Under the pieces are notes generated by a model. The model saw nothing but the letters and a program-made list of their open reading frames with translations. It was not told the origin of the DNA and did not search any database. Positions 26,643 to 36,289 of a DNA stretch of 58,111 nucleotides are shown here, piece after piece. A program made the position numbers and the translations under genes. The DNA is from Bacteroidota bacterium (GTDB taxonomy: Bacteria > Bacteroidota > Bacteroidia > Bacteroidales > VadinHA17). Each line of letters starts with the position of its first letter. Within the stretch, counting starts at the first letter, position 1. The DNA lies in NCBI GenBank assembly GCA_029552825.1, contig JAKPDL010000019.1:1-58111 (forward strand). The letters are read 5' to 3'.

Positions 26643-28844
26643 TCAGAAAGGAAATTTCTGAGTCAGGTAAAATGTAAATCTGCTCCCTTTCACGATATCG
26701 TCATGAGTTATGAACCAGTTGTAATATCTGGCACCGTTTCTGTTCATTGCAGCTATGTATGCATTACCTGATGGGCGGTCGAGGCAGTTTATAAGAAAGG
26801 TATTTCTACCGGGCACCACTATACGCACTTCATCAAATGCTGGTGTGGTTATTACATATTCATTTGATGCCGGGTTAACCGGGTAGAAGCCCATCATGGC
26901 AAAGACCAGCCATGCCGACATCTGGCCTGCGTCCTCATTTCCGCTAAGTCCGCCGGGGCCTGTACCATACTCTTCCTTAAGGATAGTCTGGGTCCATTTT
27001 TGTGTTTTATCGGGGCGCCCCGCCATTGCATACATGAACGGGATCTGGTGCCCTGGTTCATTGCCGTGCCAGTAATGGCCTTCATCGAAGAATTTATCAA
27101 GTTTCATCAGGAATTGTGTCTGGCCGCCCATTGCCTTTATCAATCCCGGTACATCATGCGGTACGTACCATGTGTAATGGAACGGCGTTCCCTCGCAGAT
27201 GTATTTTGCCCTGCTGAAAGGGTCAAAAGGTTCCACCCAGCGGCCGTCGGCATGGCGTCCACGCACAAAACCTGTTTCAGTGTCGAAAACATTCTTCCAG
27301 TTTTCTGACCGTTTCATCAGTATAGCTGAATCTTCGGTTTTTCCTAAAGCACCTGCAAACAGTGCAAGTGCATAATCGTCGAAGGCGTATTCAAGGGTTC
27401 TCGAGACCTGTTCATTTTTATGGAATGCATCCCACACGCTGTCTTCCATGGGAATGTAACCATACTGGATATAGCTCTTTAGGGCTCTTCTTCCTTTGCC
27501 ATCTTTATATTCATCGTCAGGTGGAGTTTCAAAAGCATTTTTGCGCATATAGAACCATGCCTGTTCTGTATCGAAGCCGGTGATCCCCTTGAGGTATGCA
27601 CTTGCAATGGTTGTGCTTACGTGGTCGCCTATCATTGCGGAGGTGTAGTTTGCCCATAAAGGGAAGATTGGCATCCAGCTTCCCTGTTGTGCTTTCAATA
27701 CAAGTGAACGTACCATGTCGCGTGTCCGTTCAGGCTCTATGATAGTCATCAGCGGATGCAGAGCCCGGTAAGTGTCCCACATAGAGAAATCATCGTAATA
27801 GTCGAAACCCTCTGTTTTGCAGATTTTACCTCCCGAAGAAAAACAGATATAACTGCCGTCAGCGTCGCTGGCGATGCGGGGGAGGATGTAGCAGTGGTAT
27901 AATGCAGTGTAGAATTTTATTTTATCTTCTTCGGGACCATTTCTCACAATTATTTTACTGAGTGTCTGGTTCCAGACGTTTTCGCTTTCCCTGCGGACTG
28001 CGTCGAAGTCCCAGCCCGGTATCTCTTTTATCATGTTGTTACGGGCGGCTTCAGCGCCTGTAAAAGATGTGCCTGCCTTAACCACTATTGTCTTTTCAGC
28101 ACCGACACTAATTACAAGCTGCTGTTCATTTTTCAGGTATGAGACTTCCTGAAAAGGCTTGTCGGTTTTGATGACAAACCAGCCGCTGAAACCTGCAGGT
28201 TTCCCCCATCCCTGATAGATTCTGTGAACCGGGTTATAGCCTATTATCTCATTTTTTTCCCTGTCTATCCACACCTTGCCTTCTTTCTCGTCGCTGTTCA
28301 TCCGTATGAGTATAAATCCTTCCGGTTTGCCCGGGAAGGTAAAACGCATCATTCCTGCTCTTGTGGTGCCGGTTATTTCAGCAGTTATTCCGAATGTGCT
28401 GAGGTTTATCCGGTAATAAGCCGGGGAGACTGTTTCGGATTTATGATTTAATGTTGAAACAGGGTTTACAGTTATGGTATCTGGTTTTGATGAAGTGAAG
28501 GGCATTATGGTGGCAGAACCGTATTCCTGTGTACAGCTGCCGCTCATCCAGTGGCTTCCACGGAAGCCTGTTAAATATTTATCGTTATAGTAGTATGGAG
28601 CCATGCATTTCGTTTCGGTGGTTCGTGTTTCGGGTGTCCATTGTGTCATGCCGAAGGGTCGTCCCACAGCGGGGAAGGTCTGACCTTTGTCTTCTGTTCC
28701 TGAGCCATGACGACGCGCACTTTCGGTTGTGGCAGGGGCTGTGCCGATGAGGGGATTGACATACTGCAGGGGAGGCTGGGCAACCAGAGCTATAGACCAA
28801 ACAAGGAAAATAAGATGGAATGTTATTTGCTTCGCTTCATTCAT
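26643..28844 (-). CDS. GH92 family exo-alpha-mannosidase
   Basis: 733 residues from the ATG at 28844 (MNEAKQITFHLIFLVWS), with a signal peptide ending ALVAQ. The frame extends to a TTG at 28856, which I reject. GH92 hallmarks are present: the N-terminal beta-sandwich start YVNPLIGTAP, PAVGRPFGMTQWTPET, GFRGSHWMSGSCTQEYG, and the (alpha/alpha)6 barrel with MWDTYRALHPLMTI, GNEPGHQIPFMYAM and GNEDAGQMSAWLVFAMMGFYP. These enzymes are calcium-dependent and remove alpha-linked mannose with inversion. It probably acts in the periplasm or at the surface. It follows the sialate O-acetylesterase by 58 bases, a gap almost filled by the 11-bp array at 28856-28899. Confidence 0.92.
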   Translation of the reverse strand: MNEAKQITFHLIFLVWSIALVAQPPLQYVNPLIGTAPATTESARRHGSGTEDKGQTFPAVGRPFGMTQWTPETRTTETKCMAPYYYNDKYLTGFRGSHWMSGSCTQEYGSATIMPFTSSKPDTITVNPVSTLNHKSETVSPAYYRINLSTFGITAEITGTTRAGMMRFTFPGKPEGFILIRMNSDEKEGKVWIDREKNEIIGYNPVHRIYQGWGKPAGFSGWFVIKTDKPFQEVSYLKNEQQLVISVGAEKTIVVKAGTSFTGAEAARNNMIKEIPGWDFDAVRRESENVWNQTLSKIIVRNGPEEDKIKFYTALYHCYILPRIASDADGSYICFSSGGKICKTEGFDYYDDFSMWDTYRALHPLMTIIEPERTRDMVRSLVLKAQQGSWMPIFPLWANYTSAMIGDHVSTTIASAYLKGITGFDTEQAWFYMRKNAFETPPDDEYKDGKGRRALKSYIQYGYIPMEDSVWDAFHKNEQVSRTLEYAFDDYALALFAGALGKTEDSAILMKRSENWKNVFDTETGFVRGRHADGRWVEPFDPFSRAKYICEGTPFHYTWYVPHDVPGLIKAMGGQTQFLMKLDKFFDEGHYWHGNEPGHQIPFMYAMAGRPDKTQKWTQTILKEEYGTGPGGLSGNEDAGQMSAWLVFAMMGFYPVNPASNEYVITTPAFDEVRIVVPGRNTFLINCLDRPSGNAYIAAMNRNGARYYNWFITHDDIVKGSRFTFYLTQKFPF

Positions 28845-28855
28845 TGTTAATTTCA

Positions 28856-28899
28856 ACTGAATTACTATTGAATTACTGCAGAATTACTATTGAATGACT
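28856..28899 (+). repeat. 11-bp tandem array C (consensus ATTGAATTACT)
   Basis: Four units in register: ACTGAATTACT, ATTGAATTACT, GCAGAATTACT, ATTGAATGACT. It fills the gap between the start codon of the GH92 gene and the stop of the esterase gene upstream. Unlike arrays A and B, no REP-like palindrome stands next to it. Confidence 0.8.
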
Positions 28900-28902
28900 T
28901 TC

Positions 28903-30321
28903 TTATTGTTCCCAGTCATCAGTTCTGAATGAGGATGCCGGCAGACCCTCGGTATTGAACAGATCACCTACAATAAAATCCTTGAAGGCATATCTGACGG
29001 CAACGGGCTGGGGCACCAGGGGTGAAAACAGGGTAATTCCGGCGTTGGTTATAAATGCTTTTGCAGGGAAAAACCTTCTGTTTGCTCCTGCCACCTCAAA
29101 ACATGACAATTCTTTCCCGAAAGAAGTCAGTCCGTTTGGAGCATTGTCGAAAGTAAGGTAAACCAGACTGCCTTCAACCCTCATCTCTTTCAACACAGGG
29201 CCTTCGCAGGCAAATCCTTTCTTGCCGTATGTCTTTGCCAGAGCGAGATATGCCAGTCTGTCGCCGGCCGCCTTTTTGTTTGCAGGATGTATACAATCCT
29301 TTTCACCGGTGTCCATCACGCATGCCATTCCGAAATTTGGTATTGCAGTGGCAGCTTTAAGCTGTGCCTCACGAAGAAAAGCTGAATTGAATCCCTGTTC
29401 CCCATAATCATATGGTGCAATCTGGACATAGTACATCGGGAATTCTCCTATTCCCCATACCCTCCTCCAGTCGAGAGCCAGACCGGGCATCAGTTTCTGG
29501 TACTCTTTAGGCTCCTTGCGGTTTGCCTCACCCTGATACCATATTGCACCACGGATGCCGTAACCCACAATGGGATTAACCATTGCATTAAAGAGTACCG
29601 TTGGTGTTTGCTGGGAGAGTTTTTCAACTTTTGCTGTTTTGTCAGGCAGTTTTACCCATTCGAATGGTTTGAGTCCTTCCTCGCTCATCCATGGCTCAAT
29701 GCGCGTACCGCCCCAGCTTGTACAGATAAGTCCGACAGGTACGTTCAGCGCTTTGTTGAGCATCAATCCGAAGAAGTAAGCAGTAGCGCTGAATTCAGCA
29801 ACATTTTCAGGTTCACATAGTTTCCACTGGCCCTTGAAATCATCAAGTGGCGTCAGGCTCGTTGCATGGGGGACTGTAATAAGCCTGATAGAGTTATTGG
29901 ATGAAGTTGCAATATACTCGTTTGCACCAAGCACCGGCTGGTTTCTGTAACCCTTCATCGGCATCTCCATGTTCGACTGACCAGAGCAAACCCATACTTC
30001 ACCAATCATCACATTTCTGATAACCAGAGGTTTCCCATCACTTATTGTGATCGTATAAGGCCCACCTGCTGCAGGAGTGGCAACCCGGGTCTTCCATTTA
30101 CCGTCAGTTCCGGCTTTTACAGTATAACTCTTACCGTTCCACGAGGTTTTAATAGTTACAGTTGAATTGGGGGAAGCATTTCCCCATATTGCAGCATTGG
30201 TCTGTTGCTGCAGAACCATATTATCGCCAAAGATGGCAGGAAGCTTAATTTCTGCGAGAGCATTCAGGGTTGAAATAACCAAAGCACCTGTTACAATAAT
30301 TAATAAAGCAATCCTTTTCAT
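28903..30321 (-). CDS. Sialate O-acetylesterase-like SGNH esterase
   Basis: 472 residues from the ATG at 30321 (MKRIALLIIVTGALVIS), signal peptide ending LNALA; an ATG at 30333 is an alternative. The family start is clear: LPAIFGDNMVLQQQTNAAIW, then VWVCSGQSNMEMPMKGY (nucleophile Ser in the GQSNM block) and the late DCIHPANKKAAGDRLA (catalytic His block). By family knowledge it removes acetyl esters from sialic acids or from other acetylated sugars such as pectin or xylan. No sialidase or sialic acid catabolism gene occurs in the window, so general glycan deacetylation is more likely. It lies 29 bases after the PQQ-like gene. Confidence 0.88.
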   Translation of the reverse strand: MKRIALLIIVTGALVISTLNALAEIKLPAIFGDNMVLQQQTNAAIWGNASPNSTVTIKTSWNGKSYTVKAGTDGKWKTRVATPAAGGPYTITISDGKPLVIRNVMIGEVWVCSGQSNMEMPMKGYRNQPVLGANEYIATSSNNSIRLITVPHATSLTPLDDFKGQWKLCEPENVAEFSATAYFFGLMLNKALNVPVGLICTSWGGTRIEPWMSEEGLKPFEWVKLPDKTAKVEKLSQQTPTVLFNAMVNPIVGYGIRGAIWYQGEANRKEPKEYQKLMPGLALDWRRVWGIGEFPMYYVQIAPYDYGEQGFNSAFLREAQLKAATAIPNFGMACVMDTGEKDCIHPANKKAAGDRLAYLALAKTYGKKGFACEGPVLKEMRVEGSLVYLTFDNAPNGLTSFGKELSCFEVAGANRRFFPAKAFITNAGITLFSPLVPQPVAVRYAFKDFIVGDLFNTEGLPASSFRTDDWEQ

Positions 30322-30350
30322 ATATCTAAACATTTAGTTAAATATAGATT

Positions 30351-31628
30351 TTATTTAATTCCTATTCTGAACAGAAAATCAGATGTTCTAATTAAGATTG
30401 AATTTCTAAGGATAGCCGGAGTTGCATAAATTTCACCGGGCAGTCTGTTCCTGGAAAGAATATTTAGTTCCTTTCCTTCAGTTATTACAAGGGTTTCGCC
30501 TGTTACCGACGGAAAATATATTTTCCCTGCGGCATATACCGGGGAGGCGTTGTATTTATCTTTGAGTCTGTACGTGTAAAATGTATTTCCAGTTGCTGCA
30601 TCGATGCACTGCAGAGTATTTCGTGTATCGACAAGGTAGATCAAGCCATCTTTTATCAGAGGCGTCAGCAATTGAAGAACAGGAAATTTTTTTCTCCAGA
30701 TAATGTTGGTTCCGGCTATATCCCCTTTTCCGTCAGGGTTTACTGCCATTAGTTCACAGTACTGGCCTTCTCCTTGCACTGTAACAAAACTTGTGAAAAA
30801 ATAGACAATGCCATTCTCACTGAAAGGCATTGATATTGTTGAATCTTCGCCCTGTACAATTCTCCATACTTCTGTTCCGGTCTGAATATCATATGCAATA
30901 CAAACGGCCGATCCGTTGGAAATTAGCAGGTCACGTCCGTTCACATTAATTACAATTGGTGTAATATATGCTTTTTTTCCTATACGTGGGAGCTTATCCA
31001 TCAGGTCCCTGGGTCTTTCGGTGCGCCAAATTGTTTTGCCGGTTGTTTTATCAAGTGCTGTAATAAATTGAACATCAGTTCCTTCAAGATGCAAAATAAG
31101 CATGTTTTTCCATATTATTGGAGAAGACCCCGGTCCCTGAACATGGTCACAATTAAGATCGGTGCGTTTCCATACTACCGAACCATTGGTGGTGTTAACG
31201 CATGCTGTGCCATAGGTTCCGAAATGGAAATAAGCGAAGTCTTTTTCAATGCAGGGAGTAGGAGTGGCATAGGTGTTTATTTCGTGTTTTGAAAAGACTT
31301 TTTCAGGTTCGAAAAGTTTAATTCTGTAGAGCTCCTTTCCTGTTGTGAAGTCGTAGCAGAGGGCATACATCTGTTTCCCATTATTTGTTTCTGAAGTTAT
31401 CCAGACCTGGTTGCCGTAAACCACAGGAGATGACCAACCTCTGCCAAAAGATGGTACTTTCCAGACGATGCCGGACGATTCATCCCATTTAACAGGAACA
31501 TTTTTTTCTGTCGATATTCCGTTTAGCAGGCTACCTCTGAAGTGAGTCCAGTCGGTCTGCTGTGCCGGAAGTACAATGGACAATAAGGTTAAAAAAAGCG
31601 AAGAGAGGAAGGAGTAAAGGATTTTCAT
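30351..31628 (-). CDS. Secreted PQQ-like beta-propeller protein
   Basis: 425 residues with a signal peptide (MKILYSFLSSLFLTLLSIVLPAQ). Repeating propeller blades are visible: PVVYGNQVWITSETNNGKQM, ALDKTTGKTIWRTERP, YDIQTGTEVWRIVQG, CIDAATGNTFYTYRL. This is the PQQ/BamB-like fold. I do not see residues that would show PQQ binding or dehydrogenase activity, and there is no lipobox, so it is not BamB itself. Such proteins are common beside glycosidase genes in Bacteroidota, with unknown role. It is the first gene of a probable operon with the esterase and GH92. Confidence 0.75.
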   Translation of the reverse strand: MKILYSFLSSLFLTLLSIVLPAQQTDWTHFRGSLLNGISTEKNVPVKWDESSGIVWKVPSFGRGWSSPVVYGNQVWITSETNNGKQMYALCYDFTTGKELYRIKLFEPEKVFSKHEINTYATPTPCIEKDFAYFHFGTYGTACVNTTNGSVVWKRTDLNCDHVQGPGSSPIIWKNMLILHLEGTDVQFITALDKTTGKTIWRTERPRDLMDKLPRIGKKAYITPIVINVNGRDLLISNGSAVCIAYDIQTGTEVWRIVQGEDSTISMPFSENGIVYFFTSFVTVQGEGQYCELMAVNPDGKGDIAGTNIIWRKKFPVLQLLTPLIKDGLIYLVDTRNTLQCIDAATGNTFYTYRLKDKYNASPVYAAGKIYFPSVTGETLVITEGKELNILSRNRLPGEIYATPAILRNSILIRTSDFLFRIGIK

Positions 31629-31767
31629 GTATAAGATTTTATCTATAATTTCATGGATTGAAATTATAAAAATCCTGTTTATAAAAAAATTGAATTTAAT
31701 TTTACAAATCTGTATTTTTAAAGTTCATTAAAAGTAATTCAATTTTAAACTCTTAAAAAACCCGGTT

Positions 31768-32538
31768 ATGAAAATGAGAAATATAGGTCTTTTTATGTTA
31801 CCGGTGATTGTCATCGGAGTAATATCATGTACTTCAAAACAGCCTGCAGGTAGTCCGCAGGCATTGCTGGCGGAGATTGACAGAAATGCTCCACCCAATA
31901 CTCTTACAAAGAAAGAGGCAAAGAAGGGGTGGCAGTTGTTGTTTGATGGTAAAACAACCAATGGATGGCGTGGATATAATATGAAAGAGTTCCCGGATTG
32001 CTGGGCAATTGAAGACGGGGCACTTACAATGAACACAACAGGAGGTGCCGAAAGTCAGGATATTATAACAACGCGCAAGTATAAAAATTTTGTGTTGAGT
32101 CTGGAATACAAACTTACTCCGGCTGCAAACAGTGGGATAATGTATCAGGTAGAGGAGGATACTATTTATAAATTTCCTTATGAGACCGGTCCTGAATTTC
32201 AGGTAATTGACAGTGACGGCTGGCCAGAAAAGCTTGAGGAGTGGCAGGTAAACGGCGCCAATTACGCCATGTATCCTCCCCGTGTAAAACCATATAAGCG
32301 TGTTGGAGAATGGAATCATGCAATGCTGATAGTAAATGGTAATAAAGTGACTCAGATACTGAATGGAGAAATTGTTGTAGAGTACGAAAAGTACTCTGAT
32401 GAATGGAACAAGCTTCGTAACAGTGGTAAATGGAATGATTATCCCGATTGGGGGAAATTCGATGAGGGCTATATTGCGTTACAGAATCATGGAACGAAGG
32501 TGTGGTATCGAAATATCAAGCTCAAGGAACTTGATTGA
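31768..32538 (+). CDS. DUF1080 (3-keto-disaccharide hydrolase-like) lipoprotein
   Basis: 256 residues, lipoprotein signal (VIVIGVISCTSKQ, Cys about 19). The concanavalin-like domain of PF06439 is recognisable by KKGWQLLFDGKTTNGWRGY, WAIEDGALTMN, FVLSLEYKLTPAANSGIMYQ, YEKYSDEWNKLR and a conserved end GYIALQNHGTKVWYRNIKL. Characterised members in Bacteroides hydrolyse 3-keto-disaccharides made by a Gfo/Idh-type dehydrogenase; no such dehydrogenase is in this window, though a sugar isomerase/epimerase is (39391). It lies divergent from the PQQ-like gene and convergent with the ApnL-like gene. Confidence 0.85.
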   Translation: MKMRNIGLFMLPVIVIGVISCTSKQPAGSPQALLAEIDRNAPPNTLTKKEAKKGWQLLFDGKTTNGWRGYNMKEFPDCWAIEDGALTMNTTGGAESQDIITTRKYKNFVLSLEYKLTPAANSGIMYQVEEDTIYKFPYETGPEFQVIDSDGWPEKLEEWQVNGANYAMYPPRVKPYKRVGEWNHAMLIVNGNKVTQILNGEIVVEYEKYSDEWNKLRNSGKWNDYPDWGKFDEGYIALQNHGTKVWYRNIKLKELD

Positions 32539-32565
32539 GGTGTAAAGTAACCTGACGTCATCCTA

Positions 32566-34446
32566 TCAGCCCTTCAGCCATCCTTCAATAAAATTTAGGG
32601 AGTACGGTTGAAGGGTTATTATTTTTTCAGAATTGTAAATTTTTTCATCTTTTATCCCTGTCCAGCGGCAGTCGCTGACAGCTTCTTTTAAAGTTGTCTG
32701 ATTAAGAGATCTCATGCGGAACATCCCCGATAATCCTTCAAGTTTAACATTCTGTTCTGAATCGGTATAATTTACCATTACCAGTTTTGCTTCACCATCA
32801 CTTGCCATTGAAAAACAGTCGGCACACAGAGGGTCAGAACTTATACTTTTCAATATGTTGTAATCGTTGTGCAGTAGAACGTAGCGGAAGAGATGAAATA
32901 CTGGAAAAATCAATCCTTTTGTTGAGGGGAAAAACTCCGGCCATTCAGGTTCTTTCTCTCCCTGCATGATTCCTCTTTCTCCAACGGCTTCGAAATATGT
33001 GATGCTGTCAACATCTGCTTCACACAGATATTTAAGGCTCCCGGCAGTCCAGCAGGCTCCAAATAGCGTCATCTGCCTGAGGTCAATCTGTGGTGGAACA
33101 CCTTCTCCTTCCCATGGAAGTTCGATAAATGAAATTCCAGGATTAAATCTTTTTTTTAAAGTAACTGGTGACACCACCACACCTTTTCTGCCTGCAAAAT
33201 TTTTTGCACTTCTGACACTATATTCCTGGCCTTTTAGATTTTCAATAAGAGTGGTATCGTCTGAAGCATGTTCCTGGGGATGAATTGAATATGTGATATA
33301 GTCGTTTCCGGTGTCACCCGGCCTATTGCGGTTTAGCTGGGCAAAGTTTGCATTGGTACCTGTGGCAATTCTGATGTCAGGGTTCTTTTTACGCAAAATG
33401 GTTATTACTTCCTTTGCCATATCATCAGGTGTCGCAGGCTTATCACGGTGAAACAGTAATATTCTTGCAATATCAGGATTTCTCGATTCAAGCCACTCTG
33501 CAAACGTACTAGCCTGTTGTTTTATATCGCCTGTAAAAAACAATGCAACTTCCAGTGGCCATCCAAGCTCAATTGATTCATTCAGCGAAAGGTCGGCTGC
33601 CACAGGCCAGTCGGGTGAAAAAAGATGAATATCGGTTCGGTAATGGCTGAAACCTGCGGCACGCAGCATCTTTATTTCCTTCAGGGTAAGCTCCCTGCCC
33701 GAAGATGAACGGCATATTCCTATGGAAGGGAATGTATAAGCCTCTTCCGGTACCAGCTCAATGTGAATAATATCGTCTTTCGCAGCGAAAGTTTCTGTGA
33801 CACCGGATGCACTGAAGACTACTTTCTGGTAAATTCTTGTTCCTTTTTCAATTGTTACCGGATGAGGCAAAGAAAGAGGTGTTGAGTAGGTTTTGTAGGA
33901 ATTGTCAGTCCAGTTCCGCTGGTCCTCTGTTTCAAATATGTCTCCCTCGAACTGCAACTGGCATGTTATTCCTTTATTTACCCATTTCATTGACTTTATG
34001 TCTCTGAAAACCTGATGCGGGCTGATATCCTCGGGAAAAATCGACTGCTCAATGGTGCCATCGGTATGTTCAATAAGACAATTCTGACCTGCATAAGGTT
34101 CTATCGGGTGAAGAACACAAAATCCTATCCGGTTCTTTTCAAATGTCTCGAGTGCCTCACCATTCATCACCAGGATAAGAGTATTATCATTATGCCCTTC
34201 AATAATATATTCAGCGTCAAATTTTATTCTGTCATTTTCATAAAGACATCTGATTTTCACTGTAAATGTATCATTCGACCGGTCGATTTTTTCTTCAACA
34301 ATACGTGGAATCACAGTTTCCCAGTTCCGGTCTCTCACAGCAGGATATATCATCCTGATAAGTTCATTCCGCCCTGTGGAAATGTATCTCAGAGCACCCT
34401 TCTCATATATCATCGACAGCCTTCCTGCTTTGTAAAACGTTTTCAT
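32566..34446 (-). CDS. Cytosolic TIM-barrel protein resembling D-apionate lactonase (ApnL)
   Basis: 626 residues, starting MKTFYKAGRLSMIYEKGALR, with no signal peptide, unlike nearly every hydrolase around it. The N-terminal beta-rich part has FCVLHPIEPYAGQNCLIEHT and FPEDISPHQVFRDIKSM, blocks I associate with ApnL-type proteins of the apiose/apionate pathway. The middle looks like a TIM barrel (IRIATGTNANFAQLNRNRPG; YITYSIHPQEHASDD; ADVSITYFEAVGERG-like region) and the C terminus is a small beta domain. The match is from memory of the family. Support comes from length, cytosolic location and a broken apiosidase-like gene nearby (37827). A glycoside hydrolase-like protein of other function is the main alternative. 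Confidence 0.45.
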   Translation of the reverse strand: MKTFYKAGRLSMIYEKGALRYISTGRNELIRMIYPAVRDRNWETVIPRIVEEKIDRSNDTFTVKIRCLYENDRIKFDAEYIIEGHNDNTLILVMNGEALETFEKNRIGFCVLHPIEPYAGQNCLIEHTDGTIEQSIFPEDISPHQVFRDIKSMKWVNKGITCQLQFEGDIFETEDQRNWTDNSYKTYSTPLSLPHPVTIEKGTRIYQKVVFSASGVTETFAAKDDIIHIELVPEEAYTFPSIGICRSSSGRELTLKEIKMLRAAGFSHYRTDIHLFSPDWPVAADLSLNESIELGWPLEVALFFTGDIKQQASTFAEWLESRNPDIARILLFHRDKPATPDDMAKEVITILRKKNPDIRIATGTNANFAQLNRNRPGDTGNDYITYSIHPQEHASDDTTLIENLKGQEYSVRSAKNFAGRKGVVVSPVTLKKRFNPGISFIELPWEGEGVPPQIDLRQMTLFGACWTAGSLKYLCEADVDSITYFEAVGERGIMQGEKEPEWPEFFPSTKGLIFPVFHLFRYVLLHNDYNILKSISSDPLCADCFSMASDGEAKLVMVNYTDSEQNVKLEGLSGMFRMRSLNQTTLKEAVSDCRWTGIKDEKIYNSEKIITLQPYSLNFIEGWLKG

Positions 34447-34637
34447 TTTTCAAGATTATTGGGCTGAAATAGATTTGTTAATTGAATATTTCCCTGCGAT
34501 ATAAAATCTTTCAGATGACTGCTTTTTAAACCATAATCCTTCTTTTTGCGGTTTGGAATAAATTTGTTTTGCTGTATCAAAAAAATTGTAAATCTTCACA
34601 TAAAAATAGAAATTTATTTTTACATAAATCTCAAGCC

Positions 34638-36284
34638 ATGAGCAGTTCATCAGGAAACATTTACCCATTGAAAGGATTAATAGTTGTTCTTCCGATAATT
34701 ATGATTGTTACGATTGTAAATTTTTCATGCAGGATAAAATCCAGTCAATTGCAGCTGGTTCAGGATACTTTATTGCTCAGCGACACAATTCAATATCACC
34801 CGGTAAGGATAAATAAGTCTGATGGCTCCATTCTACCATGGTTTTCAGCCGACAAAGGTGAATCGTACGATACAGTTATTTTACTGGTATGGAATTTCTG
34901 GAAGAATATGGAGACTGATTCGAACGGGCTAAAATATTACATGAACCACCAGGTGTGGGCACCCTGGCATGATATGCGCGGACTGGGAGGTGACCAGATC
35001 AATATGGCGCTTTCATCATGGGCACTTCTATATGCTTATACTGGTGACTCCGAAATCATTGAAAATATGAAATATATGGCTGACAATTATCTGGAGAGGT
35101 CTCTTTCCGGACCTGATGATAAATGGCCATATATTCCTTATCCGTACAATACTGAAGTTCATTCGGGGAAATATGATGGTGATATGATAAATGGAAAGGG
35201 ATTTACCCAGCCCGATAAAGCAGGTACTTTCGGTTATGAACTTGTGAACCTTTACAAAATAACCGGCGAGGGCAAATATCTTGAAGCGGCAAAAAGAATT
35301 GCCCTGACGCTCTCCCGGAAAATGACGGAAGGAGACAGTCTGCATTCGCCTCTTCCTTTCAGGGTGAATGCAAAAACAGGAGAAATTGCGCCTCTTCTCG
35401 AGAGGAGAATAACTGGCAGGAAGGTGGGAGAGGCTTGTTATACAACCAACTGGACAGGCACCATGCAATTGTTTGAGGAACTTGCAAAACTGGATGATGC
35501 AAACAAAGAGATCTACATGAAAAGTTTTTCGGTAATCCTTGAGTGGATGAAGAAATATCCACTGAAAACAAATAAATGGGGTCCGTTTTTTGAAGATGTC
35601 CCGGGATGGAGTGACACACAGACCAATGCCATCAGCTTTGCAATGTTTATACTTCAGCACAGGGCTCTCTTTCCTGATTGGAAGGAAGATGTGAAAGGCA
35701 TAATTGACTGGACATACAGGGAACTTGGCAACCATGAATATGAAAAATACGGTGTTACGGTAATGAACGAGCAGACAGCCTACAGGGTTCCGGGAAATAG
35801 CCATTCGTCGCGGCAGGCCTCGGTAGAACTCATGTTTGCTGCTCTCTCAGGCGATACCTCTTATGTGAGAAATGCAGTCAGGACTCTTAACTGGGCTACT
35901 TATACAGTTGCACCTGACGGCCGTAACCGTTATATACGTGATGATATATGGCTTACTGATGGTTATGGGGATTATGTCAGACATTATATCAGAGCAATGG
36001 GCACCATGCCTCAACTTGCTCCTTCGTCAAAAGACAGGTTTTTAAAAACTTCATCAATAGTAAGATCAATTCAATATTCACCTGAAGAAATAATTTACAG
36101 TACTTATGATGAAGCGGAAGACATTTTAAGGCTTACTAAAAAGCCCCGTTCAGTAACATGTGATGGGACGAAGCTGATAGAGAGCACTGATGATATGCCT
36201 GAAAGCTATTCATGGAAGCCTCTTGAAAAAGGCGGGGTACTGATAGTAAGGCATACTGGTAAAAAGGTTGAAATAATATTTTAA
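34638..36284 (+). CDS. Alpha/alpha-barrel (six-hairpin) lipoprotein, putative glycosidase or lyase
   Basis: 548 residues from the ATG at 34638 (MSSSSGNIYPLKGLIVVLP); the longer frame begins only at a TTG. A membrane segment ends in a lipobox-like VNFSC. The rest is helical with repeated hairpins: GDQINMALSSWALLYAYTGD, GYELVNLYKITGEGKYLEAAK, AISFAMFILQHRALFP, GNSHSSRQASVELMFAALSG. This is the six-hairpin toroid found in GH88, GH105, GH127 and several lyases. I cannot assign a family, and no catalytic pair stands out. The sulfatase at 36290 starts 5 bases after its stop, so they are probably co-transcribed and work on the same substrate. Confidence 0.65.
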   Translation: MSSSSGNIYPLKGLIVVLPIIMIVTIVNFSCRIKSSQLQLVQDTLLLSDTIQYHPVRINKSDGSILPWFSADKGESYDTVILLVWNFWKNMETDSNGLKYYMNHQVWAPWHDMRGLGGDQINMALSSWALLYAYTGDSEIIENMKYMADNYLERSLSGPDDKWPYIPYPYNTEVHSGKYDGDMINGKGFTQPDKAGTFGYELVNLYKITGEGKYLEAAKRIALTLSRKMTEGDSLHSPLPFRVNAKTGEIAPLLERRITGRKVGEACYTTNWTGTMQLFEELAKLDDANKEIYMKSFSVILEWMKKYPLKTNKWGPFFEDVPGWSDTQTNAISFAMFILQHRALFPDWKEDVKGIIDWTYRELGNHEYEKYGVTVMNEQTAYRVPGNSHSSRQASVELMFAALSGDTSYVRNAVRTLNWATYTVAPDGRNRYIRDDIWLTDGYGDYVRHYIRAMGTMPQLAPSSKDRFLKTSSIVRSIQYSPEEIIYSTYDEAEDILRLTKKPRSVTCDGTKLIESTDDMPESYSWKPLEKGGVLIVRHTGKKVEIIF

Positions 36285-36289
36285 TTAAT

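Noticed and set aside
35028-35804. A 258-codon minus-strand frame inside the alpha/alpha-barrel gene
   Set aside because: Antisense shadow rich in Cys, Phe and His; the opposite strand encodes a coherent lipoprotein with helical repeats.
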